DNA of 8,434 nt from CAZDUS01 sp964508705 (GTDB lineage: Bacteria; Verrucomicrobiota; Kiritimatiellia; CAIKKV01; CAITUY01): the NCBI GenBank assembly GCA_964508705.1, contig CAZDUS010000060.1, positions 1 to 8,434 of the forward strand. The letters are read 5' to 3'. Below are positions 1 through 5,459 of this stretch, one piece after another. Each line of letters begins with the position of its first letter. Position 1 is the stretch's first letter. A program made the translations under genes and the position numbers. A model generated the notes under the pieces. The model ran no database searches. It was not told the origin of the DNA and saw nothing but the letters and a program-made list of their open reading frames with translations.

Positions 1-278
1 AAGCTTACGATTATCGGGTGTTGGACCAGTCTGTGTCTGACATTGTGGAGACGGCGAAGCGAACAGGGGCGAGGGTCGTTGGACCGATTCCTATGCCGAC
101 TCGAGTGGAGCGGTACAGCGTCAATCGCAGCGTTCATGCTGATAAGAAATCGATGGAACAGTTTGAGATCCGCACCCATAAAAGGTTGTTGGATATAGTG
201 GAGCCGACGGCAAAGACGGTGGATGAGTTGAAGAAGCTCAACATGCCGGCGGGTGTGGATATAACGATCAAAATTTAA
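1..278 (+). CDS. rpsJ: 30S ribosomal protein S10 (partial, 5' end missing)
   Basis: S10 sits in the head of the 30S subunit and, as NusE, also joins transcription antitermination complexes. The frame is open from the window edge (first full codon at 3) and gives AYDYRVLDQ followed by VETAKRTGARVVGPIPMPTR, FEIRTHKRLLDIVEP and a C-terminal PAGVDITI segment, all matching the family in order. About 91 residues are visible against roughly 102 for the family, so around ten N-terminal residues lie upstream. The GTG at 18 is an internal valine codon, not the start, because conserved sequence (KAFDH-like in E. coli) precedes it. S10 is normally the first gene of the operon that follows here, so any L4-type leader control would lie outside the window. 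Confidence 0.97.
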   Translation, partial: AYDYRVLDQSVSDIVETAKRTGARVVGPIPMPTRVERYSVNRSVHADKKSMEQFEIRTHKRLLDIVEPTAKTVDELKKLNMPAGVDITIKI

Positions 279-288
279 GTGGATGGCC

Positions 289-930
289 ATGCAAGGGATA
301 CTTGGAAAAAAGATTGGTATGACACGGGTCTTCGGCGAGGAAGGTAGCCAGGTTCCTGTGACTGTACTTGAGGTTGGGCCCTGCGTCGTCGTACAGCGAA
401 AGACGAAGGCTCAAGATGGTTACGAAGCTTTGAAAATTGGGTTTGGCCCAAAGAAAGCCACTCGAACCAATAAGGCCGAGGCTGGCGAAGTCAAGGCTAT
501 TGGCGGAGTGGCTCAGCAGTATCTGCATGAATTTCATGTAGATGCATCAGAGGCGGTAAAAGCTGGTGATGTTGTTACTGCGTCTGTCTTGGAAGGGGCT
601 GCCTATGTGGACATTACGGGGATTACCAAGGGGCGTGGATTTCAAGGTGTAGTCCGACGGCACGGAATGCGCGGTGGGCCAATGACTCACGGTGGTCACT
701 CCAAGCGCAGGATTGGTTCAATAGGATGTCGTTCCTACCCTGGTCGCGTCCATAAGGGCAAGCGGATGCCTGGTCACATGGGGCAAGTCAAAGTGACGAC
801 TCAAAATCTGAAAGTTGTTCAACTGCGCGCTACGGAGAATCTTCTTCTGGTGTGTGGTGCGGTGCCGGGTGCGGCAGGTGATCTCGTTGTGATTCGTAAA
901 GCATTGAAGAAGGCGGGGAAGGTGAAATGA
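289..930 (+). CDS. rplC: 50S ribosomal protein L3
   Basis: L3 is an early-assembly 50S protein whose long loop reaches the peptidyl-transferase centre. The protein opens with GILGKKIGMTRVF, carries KGRGFQGVVRR (about 114-124), then the loop MTHGGHSKRRIGSIG, and ends with NLLLVCGAVPGAAGDLVVI. I chose ATG 289, giving 213 aa and the usual MxGILGKK start, with a weak AAGTGG 6 nt upstream. ATG 283 would add only MA and has no spaced ribosome-binding site. Residue 147 is Cys where E. coli has the PrmB-methylated Gln (GSIGQ), so that modification cannot occur here. The stop overlaps the rplD start (ATGA at 927-930), which suggests translational coupling. Confidence 0.97.
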   Translation: MQGILGKKIGMTRVFGEEGSQVPVTVLEVGPCVVVQRKTKAQDGYEALKIGFGPKKATRTNKAEAGEVKAIGGVAQQYLHEFHVDASEAVKAGDVVTASVLEGAAYVDITGITKGRGFQGVVRRHGMRGGPMTHGGHSKRRIGSIGCRSYPGRVHKGKRMPGHMGQVKVTTQNLKVVQLRATENLLLVCGAVPGAAGDLVVIRKALKKAGKVK

Positions 931-1565
931 GCAAGTTGTCCGTCTATGATATGAAGGGCGCTGCTCTTGGGGAGATTGAATTCCCAGAGGCGTTGTTAAC
1001 AAAGCATGGGCAGCAGGCTGTGCATGATGTTGTTGTGGCTTATCAGGCCGGCATGCGAGCTGGTACGGCGTCCACTCTCGGGAAAGGTGCCGTTAATGGT
1101 AGCGGCAAGAAGCCGTGGCGTCAAAAAGGGACAGGCCAGGCGCGGGCAGGCTATAAGCAATCGCCTGTGTGGAGAGGCGGCGGCGTGGCGCATGGACCTC
1201 ATCCCAGATCGTATGCGAAGAAGGTGCCGATTAAGGTGGCACGGCTGGCGTTCCGTCGCGCTTTGAGTGATATGGTGCGTGATGGTCGGGTCCGTGTTAT
1301 CGATCAACTTTCTTTGGCTGAGCCAAAAACGAAGGCAGCCCTAGCCTTTATGAAGTCAATGGACTTGGATGGGGCTCTGATTATTGTTGATCAGCTGGAT
1401 AAGAATCTGATTTGCGCGGTTCGCAATTTGCAATCCGTGGAGGCTACGACGGCGCAATCAGTCAGCACCTATCAACTGCTTCGTTATCCTGTCGCTGTTG
1501 TTACAAAAGCTGCAATGAAGCTGGTGTTTAAGCGTCTTGAAGGCAAGACGGGGAGGGATGAATGA
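927..1565 (+). CDS. rplD: 50S ribosomal protein L4
   Basis: L4 binds 23S rRNA domain I and lines the peptide exit tunnel; in enterobacteria it also represses its own operon. The family signature GSGKKPWRQKGTGQARAG is at residues 58-75, followed by SPVWRGGGVAHGPHPRSY in the extended tunnel loop. A helical C-terminal part follows, with VRNL and YQLLRYPVAVVTKAAM. At 212 aa the length is normal for the family. Translation starts at ATG 927 inside the end of rplC and ends at TGA 1563-1565, overlapping the rplW ATG at 1562, so three consecutive cistrons are likely coupled. Whether L4 autoregulates here cannot be judged, because the operon leader is outside the window. Confidence 0.97.
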   Translation: MSKLSVYDMKGAALGEIEFPEALLTKHGQQAVHDVVVAYQAGMRAGTASTLGKGAVNGSGKKPWRQKGTGQARAGYKQSPVWRGGGVAHGPHPRSYAKKVPIKVARLAFRRALSDMVRDGRVRVIDQLSLAEPKTKAALAFMKSMDLDGALIIVDQLDKNLICAVRNLQSVEATTAQSVSTYQLLRYPVAVVTKAAMKLVFKRLEGKTGRDE

Positions 1566-1843
1566 AGAACTCATTGTCAGCTATTAAAGGTTTAAATATT
1601 ACTGAGAAGGGTACGCAGATGGCGGCCCTGAACAAATATTTATTTAAAGTGGATCCCACGGCAAACAAGCTTGAAATAAAGCAGGCTGTGGAAGACTTCT
1701 TTAAAGTAAAAGTGGTGAAGGTGCATACGATGAATTATCTTGGAAAGAAACGTCGTGAACGCACTATTCACTTCGGCAGGAAGCCCGATTGGAAGCGGGC
1801 GATTGTCACATTGAAGGACGGCGACAAGATCGATCTGGAGTAG
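1562..1843 (+). CDS. rplW: 50S ribosomal protein L23
   Basis: L23 lies at the exit of the peptide tunnel, where trigger factor and signal recognition particle dock. Visible family features are NITEKGTQ near residue 12, the helix KLEIKQAVEDFFKVKV at 36-51 and GRKPDWKRAIVTL at 72-84. The protein is 93 aa, within the normal range. ATG 1562 overlaps the rplD stop and lies 4 nt after GGGAGGG (1551-1557). The ATG at 1558 is out of frame. The next in-frame ATG, at 1619, would remove the conserved N-terminal NITEK strand. The segment joining the two halves, NYLGKKRRERTIHFG, is the short basic loop typical of bacterial L23. Confidence 0.96.
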   Translation: MKNSLSAIKGLNITEKGTQMAALNKYLFKVDPTANKLEIKQAVEDFFKVKVVKVHTMNYLGKKRRERTIHFGRKPDWKRAIVTLKDGDKIDLE

Positions 1844-1853
1844 GGAGCAAAGC

Positions 1854-2678
1854 ATGGCTTTGAAGACTTTTAAACCGATAACACCGAGCTTGCGTGGCAC
1901 GCAACTGTCGGCGTTTGATGAAATTACCGCGGCAGCGCCAGAGCGCTCGTTGACGAAGGTTCAGAAGAAAAATGGTGGGCGTAATGCAGGTGGCTGCATT
2001 ACGGTCCGACACCGTGGCGGTGGCCATCGTCGGAAGTTCCGCCTGATTGACTTTAAGCGCGACAAGCATGGTATTCCTGCGAAGGTCGCTACGATCGAGT
2101 ACGATCCGAACCGGTCGGCGCGTATTGCCTTGCTAAACTACAAAGATGGCGAGAAACGTTACATACTTGCTCCGCTTGGGCTTCAGGTAGGGACGGTTTT
2201 GATGTCAGGGGCTGATGCGGAACCGATTCCAGGTAATGCTTTGCCTCTTGGCAAGATTCCGCTTGGTCTCGTTGTGCATAACATTGAGTTGACGGTCGGC
2301 GGTGGCGCGCAGTTGGCTCGCAGTGCTGGTCAATCTGCCCAGGTCATGTCACGTGAAGGCGAGTTCGCCAATGTTAAGTTGCCGTCCGGAGAGATAAGGC
2401 TTATTAATGTCAACTGCATGGCCACGGTTGGTCAGGTTGGCAATGCTGATCATGACAGTGTTCGCCTCGGGAAAGCTGGTCGGAAACGCTGGTTGGGTAT
2501 ACGTCCGACGGTTCGCGGCGTAGCAATGAACCCAGTCGATCATCCGATGGGCGGAGGTGAGGGGCGCACGTCTGGTGGTGGGCATCCGGTAACTCCTTGG
2601 GGTCAATTGACCAAGGGTAAGAAGACTCGTGCCGGTCGGAAGTCATCTAGTAAATTTATTGTAAGTCGGAGAAAATAA
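1854..2678 (+). CDS. rplB: 50S ribosomal protein L2
   Basis: L2 is a large core 50S protein needed for subunit association and peptidyl-transferase activity. All conserved blocks are present: GGRNAGGCITVRHRGGGHRR (about 41-60), RLIDFKRDKHGIPAKVATIEYDP split across the RNA-binding domain, and VRGVAMNPVDHPMGGGEGR near the C-terminus. His230 in DHP matches the universally conserved His229 (mature numbering) of E. coli. The following E. coli DHPH His is Met here, a common variant. The length of 274 aa is typical. ATG 1854 follows AGGGAG (1842-1847), which overlaps the rplW stop, with 6-nt spacing. Nothing appears truncated or rearranged. Confidence 0.98.
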   Translation: MALKTFKPITPSLRGTQLSAFDEITAAAPERSLTKVQKKNGGRNAGGCITVRHRGGGHRRKFRLIDFKRDKHGIPAKVATIEYDPNRSARIALLNYKDGEKRYILAPLGLQVGTVLMSGADAEPIPGNALPLGKIPLGLVVHNIELTVGGGAQLARSAGQSAQVMSREGEFANVKLPSGEIRLINVNCMATVGQVGNADHDSVRLGKAGRKRWLGIRPTVRGVAMNPVDHPMGGGEGRTSGGGHPVTPWGQLTKGKKTRAGRKSSSKFIVSRRK

Positions 2679-2680
2679 TC

Positions 2681-2965
2681 ATGGGCCGTTCACTAAAAAA
2701 AGGGCCGTACGTTGAAGACAAGCTCTTGCAGCGCATTGAGAAAATGAATCATTCAGGCGAGAAGCGCGTTATTAAGACGTGGTCACGCCGTTCAATGATC
2801 GTGCCTGAGTTTGTCGGGCATACCGTAGCGGTTCACAATGGTAAGCAACATATGCCGGTATATATTTCTGAGCATATGGTTGGGCATCGGCTTGGAGAAT
2901 TTGCTCCTACGCGAATATTCCGTAAGCATGGTACTCATACGGATAAGACAGTTGCGCTGAAGTAG
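2681..2965 (+). CDS. rpsS: 30S ribosomal protein S19
   Basis: S19 forms a complex with S13 in the 30S head and contacts the A-site finger of the large subunit. The protein starts MGRSLKKGPYVEDKLL, has KTWSRRSMIVPEFVGHTVAV in the middle, and ends with the signature VGHRLGEFAPTRIFRKHG (about 67-84). At 94 aa the length is normal. The start lies 2 nt after rplB, with CGGAG (2667-2671) as ribosome-binding site. In most bacteria the next gene is rplV; here a non-ribosomal gene intervenes after a 50-nt gap that contains small inverted repeats. Confidence 0.97.
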   Translation: MGRSLKKGPYVEDKLLQRIEKMNHSGEKRVIKTWSRRSMIVPEFVGHTVAVHNGKQHMPVYISEHMVGHRLGEFAPTRIFRKHGTHTDKTVALK

Positions 2966-2970
2966 TTTTT

Positions 2971-2986
2971 GAGAGGCTGTGCTCTC
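2971..2986 (+). promoter_or_regulatory. Small hairpin downstream of rpsS
   Basis: GAGAG (2971-2975), a 6-nt loop and CTCTC (2982-2986) form a perfect 5-bp stem. There is no downstream T-run, so it does not look like a terminator. The CTCTC arm can alternatively pair with GAGAG at 3008-3012, which is part of the Shine-Dalgarno of the next gene. The stem could therefore influence whether that ribosome-binding site is free. The structure is seen in the sequence; the regulatory role is inferred. Confidence 0.4.
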
Positions 2987-2993
2987 GTGACAG

Positions 2994-3009
2994 TCCCGCA
3001 AAAGTGGGA
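2994..3009 (+). promoter_or_regulatory. Hairpin overlapping the Shine-Dalgarno of the 3016 gene
   Basis: CCCGC (2995-2999), an AAAA loop (3000-3003) and GTGGG (3004-3008) form a 5-bp stem with one G·U pair, extended by T2994-A3009. Its 3' arm covers the first bases of GGGAGAGG (3006-3013), the only good ribosome-binding site for the ATG at 3016. Partial sequestration would keep translation of this gene below that of the ribosomal cistrons around it. The stem is short, and its effect is an inference. Confidence 0.4.
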
Positions 3010-3015
3010 GAGGTT

Positions 3016-3486
3016 ATGAGTGGTCAGTTTTGGTTGGCGTTGATAGTGTGGTTTGCGTGTGGTTGGCTGGCTGTTGCGGATGATGAAATTGAGCGGCTGC
3101 AGCAGAGGGTAGTTTGGCTGACGGATTCGCTGGCTAGCGCCAGGGCAGAGATTGATTGGTTGAGGGCTTTGTTGGGTCGAAACGGAAGTGAAGATCCTTC
3201 GAAGGTTGGAGGAGGAATCCTTACGATGGATTCCTCGGTGAGGAATTTTGAATTTAGAATTTTGGAGGTGAACGAGGAACTGGGAATGGTTGTTGTTAAT
3301 GCGGGGCGTAAGATGGGGTTGCGCTCGGGTATGCAGTTAACAGTAATGCGTGGTGGTAGAGCAATCGCCAGTCTCAGGATAATCGATGTTCGTTCAGTGA
3401 TTGCTGGTGCGATGATTGAACGGGCTGGCCGGGATTACCCGGTGGTGGAAGACAGGGTTGTGATGGCGACCGTCTCCAAGAAGTAG
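3016..3486 (+). CDS. Exported coiled-coil protein with a small C-terminal beta domain, inserted in the ribosomal operon
   Basis: I do not recognise a named gene. From ATG 3016 (5 nt after GGAG at 3007-3010) the protein has 156 residues; a GTG at 3004 lies in the leader stem and is less likely. Residues 5-21 are hydrophobic and end in AVA followed by DDE, like a signal peptide, but the n-region has no Lys or Arg. Residues 25-53 have I/L/V/A at 25, 28, 32, 35, 39, 42, 46, 49 and 53, a perfect heptad coiled coil. After a Gly-rich linker, residues 78-153 show alternating strands with EELGMVVVNAGRKMGLRSGM and a closing EDRVVMA, resembling FlgT C-terminal-type or similar small beta-barrel domains. 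Cys15 lacks a proper lipobox. Arg uses AGG/AGA in 8 of 16 codons, unlike neighbouring genes. A periplasmic or envelope role is inferred; rplV follows after 11 nt. Confidence 0.8.
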   Translation: MSGQFWLALIVWFACGWLAVADDEIERLQQRVVWLTDSLASARAEIDWLRALLGRNGSEDPSKVGGGILTMDSSVRNFEFRILEVNEELGMVVVNAGRKMGLRSGMQLTVMRGGRAIASLRIIDVRSVIAGAMIERAGRDYPVVEDRVVMATVSKK

Positions 3487-3497
3487 GAGCGAAGGCA

Positions 3498-3833
3498 ATG
3501 GAAGTTAAAGCAGTAACAAAGTATGTGCGGATGTCTCCGCGTAAAGCGCGGGATATGGCGCGCGCAATACAGGGTCTGCCTGTGGCGCAGGCCTTGAAAA
3601 TTGCACAATTTAGTGAGCGAAAGGTTGCTGAACAATTGGAGAAGACGATTCGTTCGGCAGTCGCAAATGCGGAAAATAACGCTAAGCTGTCGGCAGACGA
3701 CCTCAAGGTCAAACAATCGACCATTGGGGAAGGTCCGGCGATGAAGCGGTTTTGGGCTCGTTCACGAGGGATGGTGAGCCGGATCCGGAAGCGGACCAGC
3801 CATATTACTATAGTGTTGACGGATGAAAAGTAA
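3498..3833 (+). CDS. rplV: 50S ribosomal protein L22
   Basis: L22 contacts all domains of 23S rRNA and, with L4, forms the constriction of the exit tunnel through a long beta hairpin. The protein begins with KYVRMSPRKARDMARAIQGL, has AVANAENNAKLSADDL in the middle and ends in the hairpin region KRFWARSRGMVSRIRKRTSH followed by ITIVLTDE. At 111 aa it is close to the usual 110. AGGAG (3485-3489), which overlaps the stop of the preceding gene, sits 8 nt before ATG 3498. All 12 arginines use CGN codons, in contrast with the gene just upstream. Confidence 0.97.
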   Translation: MEVKAVTKYVRMSPRKARDMARAIQGLPVAQALKIAQFSERKVAEQLEKTIRSAVANAENNAKLSADDLKVKQSTIGEGPAMKRFWARSRGMVSRIRKRTSHITIVLTDEK

Positions 3834-3848
3834 CCGGCAGTTTGCCGG
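3834..3848 (+). promoter_or_regulatory. Hairpin in the rplV–rpsC gap
   Basis: CCGGCA (3834-3839), loop GTT and TGCCGG (3843-3848) make a perfect 6-bp GC-rich stem directly after the rplV stop. No T-run follows, so it is not an intrinsic terminator. It ends 8 nt before the AAAGGAG ribosome-binding site of rpsC, so possible roles are mRNA stabilisation, a processing site or tuning of rpsC initiation. The stem is certain in sequence; the function is not known. Confidence 0.45.
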
Positions 3849-3856
3849 ATGAGTGG

Positions 3857-3873
3857 AAAGGAGCGACGTTTTG
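3857..3873 (+). promoter_or_regulatory. Shine-Dalgarno and TTG start of rpsC
   Basis: AAAGGAG (3857-3863) is followed after 7 nt by TTG at 3871-3873, which decodes the GQKTNPVGL start expected for S3. This site fixes the start: the in-frame GTG at 3853 lies upstream of the Shine-Dalgarno and would add a six-residue extension that S3 proteins do not have. Confidence 0.85.
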
Positions 3874-4539
3874 GGACAAAAAACCAATCCAGTTGGACTG
3901 CGGATTGCAGTTAGCAAGGCGTGGAAATCGCGCTGGTTTGCTGACAAGAAATCCTGTGGGACAATGCTAATCGAAGATCTCAAGATTCGCGATTTAGTGA
4001 TGAAGCGGCTGGAAGCGGCCGCCGTGGCGGATATTATTATTGAGCGTTATGCTAATCGAGTACGTGTGACGATTTGTACGGCTAGGCCGGGTGTCGTTAT
4101 CGGACGGAAGGGGCAGGACCTTGATCGCATCCGTGAAGAAATCACGAAGATGAGCGGGAAGGATATCTACCTGGAGATACGTGAAATTCGCAATCCAGAC
4201 ACCAATGCCCAGTTAGTGGCGGCGGGGGTCGCGTTGCAAATGGAGCGCCGTGTTTCGTTCCGGAGAGCCATGAAGCGCGCTATCAAGATGGCGATGGATC
4301 TTGGCGTAAAGGGTATTCGAATCAAGGTGGCTGGCCGTTTGGGCGGGTCTGAGCTTGCTCGTACGGAGTGGTATAAGGAGGGAACTATCCCACTGCATAC
4401 GCTACGCGCGAACATAGAGTATGGTTTTGCGGAAGCTCATACGACGGCCGGTAAAATCGGCGTCAAGGTGTGGATTTGCAAGGAAAAAGAAGAGCCGGAA
4501 AAGGCAGTAAGGGGACGAAACAATGCCACTTATGCCTAA
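3871..4539 (+). CDS. rpsC: 30S ribosomal protein S3
   Basis: S3 lies at the mRNA entry site of the 30S subunit and helps unwind incoming mRNA. Starting at TTG 3871 gives 222 residues with the canonical GQKTNPVGLRI N-terminus. The KH domain carries VVIGRKG with the GxxG loop GRKG at 78-81. The C-terminal domain shows VSFRRAMKRAIKMAMDLGVK and AGRLGGSELARTEWYKEG, then IGVKVWI, all typical. The tail after residue 205 is short and charged. Translation starts at a rare TTG behind a strong AAAGGAG. The 3' end overlaps rplP by 17 nt, suggesting coupling. Three of 24 arginines use AGG/AGA. Confidence 0.97.
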   Translation: MGQKTNPVGLRIAVSKAWKSRWFADKKSCGTMLIEDLKIRDLVMKRLEAAAVADIIIERYANRVRVTICTARPGVVIGRKGQDLDRIREEITKMSGKDIYLEIREIRNPDTNAQLVAAGVALQMERRVSFRRAMKRAIKMAMDLGVKGIRIKVAGRLGGSELARTEWYKEGTIPLHTLRANIEYGFAEAHTTAGKIGVKVWICKEKEEPEKAVRGRNNATYA

Positions 4540-4936
4540 ACGTGTGAAGCACCGTATGGTGCAGCGTGGAAGTCGGCGTGGGGATGCGCAAACCGGGAAT
4601 ACGCTGGCTTTCGGCGAGTATGGTTTGAAGGCTTTAGACCGTGCATGGGTGAAGGCCACTCAAATTGAGGCCTGTCGTGTGGCGATGAACCGCCATATGA
4701 AGCGTAGAGGGAAAGTTTGGATGCGAATTTTCCCCGATAAACCTGTCAGCAAAAAGCCACTGGAAACAAGGCAAGGTAAGGGAAAAGGGGCACCGGAGTT
4801 TTGGGTAGCCGTGGTTTTGCCAGGTACGATGTTGTTTGAGATTGATGGTGTTCCGGAGGTAATGGCGCGAGAGGCTTTGCGTTTGGCGGCAGCTAAGTTG
4901 CCGATCCGGGTAATGTTTGTGAAGCGGCACCGATAA
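4523..4936 (+). CDS. rplP: 50S ribosomal protein L16
   Basis: L16 helps position A-site tRNA near the peptidyl-transferase centre and is a late assembly protein. The 137-aa protein has MPKRVKHRMVQRGSRRG, FGEYGLKAL, RVAMNRHMKRRGKVWMRIFP and DKPVSKKPLETRQGKGKG, then EIDGVPEVMAREALRLAAAK. Arg83 in TRQGKGKG corresponds to Arg81 of E. coli, which is hydroxylated there; the next residue is Gln instead of Met. AAGGGGA (4509-4515) is 7 nt before ATG 4523, and a second in-frame ATG at 4532 would also give a plausible N-terminus. The start lies inside the end of rpsC. Confidence 0.97.
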   Translation: MPLMPKRVKHRMVQRGSRRGDAQTGNTLAFGEYGLKALDRAWVKATQIEACRVAMNRHMKRRGKVWMRIFPDKPVSKKPLETRQGKGKGAPEFWVAVVLPGTMLFEIDGVPEVMAREALRLAAAKLPIRVMFVKRHR

Positions 4937-4965
4937 GGGGCCTAAAACGAAGGATGCGGTGAGCC

Positions 4966-5163
4966 ATGAAGGCCGCAAAAATTAGAGAATTAAGTGCAAT
5001 AGAAGTGGAAGAGCAGTGTTCGGATATGCAGCGGGAGTTGCGTGCCTTGAACATTCGCAAGTCGGCGAGTCAGGTTGAGCAGCCGTCCCGGATCCGTAGT
5101 CTGCGGCGGGATATCGCCAGGGCCAAGACGGTTGCCAGGGAGCAAAAGAGTCAACGGGGTTGA
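4966..5163 (+). CDS. rpmC: 50S ribosomal protein L29
   Basis: L29 is a small two-helix protein beside the tunnel exit, next to L23. The 65 residues start MKAAKIRELSAIEVEEQ and continue with the family pattern of leucines and basic residues: MQRELRALNIRKSASQVEQP and RIRSLRRDIARAKTVAREQK. Length and helical pattern fit L29, although this family is poorly conserved, so position between rplP and rpsQ is part of the evidence. An AAGGA (4950-4954) lies 11 nt before the ATG, a rather long spacing. The stop TGA lies just ahead of rpsQ. Confidence 0.94.
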   Translation: MKAAKIRELSAIEVEEQCSDMQRELRALNIRKSASQVEQPSRIRSLRRDIARAKTVAREQKSQRG

Positions 5164-5168
5164 TTATT

Positions 5169-5444
5169 ATGGCAGACACAGAGACTAAACGCAGCCTACG
5201 CAAGGAGCGCACAGGCGTTGTTGTTAGCGCCGCGATGCAGAAGACCATTGTGGTGCGTGTGGAGTTGAAGAAGCGACATCCCTTGTATGGCAAGGAAATG
5301 AAGCAGTACAAGAAGTTCCATGCGCACGACGAGAAGAACGAAGCCAAGGTTGGCGATCGGGTACAGATTGTTGAAACGAGACCGCTGAGCAAGTTAAAGC
5401 GATGGCGGCTGGTTACGATACTGGACGCCGCTCGCAGCGAATAA
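5169..5444 (+). CDS. rpsQ: 30S ribosomal protein S17
   Basis: S17 is a primary 16S rRNA-binding protein with an OB fold. The 91 residues contain RTGVVVSAAMQKTIVVRVEL, HPLYGKEMKQYKKFHAHDE, and VGDRVQIVETRPLSKLKRWR, matching the family order. I prefer ATG 5169, which has a weak GGGG 9 nt upstream. A TTG at 5160 would overlap the rpmC stop (TTGA) and add three residues. TTG starts do occur in this operon, but the two clear cases have strong Shine-Dalgarno sites and this one does not. Translation probably depends on ribosomes finishing rpmC. Confidence 0.96.
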   Translation: MADTETKRSLRKERTGVVVSAAMQKTIVVRVELKKRHPLYGKEMKQYKKFHAHDEKNEAKVGDRVQIVETRPLSKLKRWRLVTILDAARSE

Positions 5445-5459
5445 TACGGAAGAAAGACC

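Noticed and set aside
1..6. AAGCTT (HindIII site) at the window edge, suggesting a cloning junction
   Set aside because: The rpsJ reading frame runs smoothly through it (K-A-Y-D pattern), so it is natural coding sequence; a clone boundary cannot be shown from the sequence.
18..20. GTG as start of rpsJ
   Set aside because: The frame is open to the window edge and encodes conserved S10 residues before this codon, so the gene is simply cut by the window.
2966..3009. Intrinsic terminator after rpsS
   Set aside because: The T-run (2966-2970) precedes the stems instead of following them, and on the other strand no T-run follows the stems either.
3004..3015. GTG 3004 as start of the inserted gene
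   Set aside because: It lies inside the leader stem with no Shine-Dalgarno upstream, whereas ATG 3016 has GGAG at 5-nt spacing. The added MGEV residues would not improve the signal peptide.
3374..3724. Antisense open frame spanning the end of the inserted gene and rplV (116 codons)
   Set aside because: It is a mirror of two sense genes without recognisable motifs, and it was checked as a possible partner of the inserted gene but has no support.
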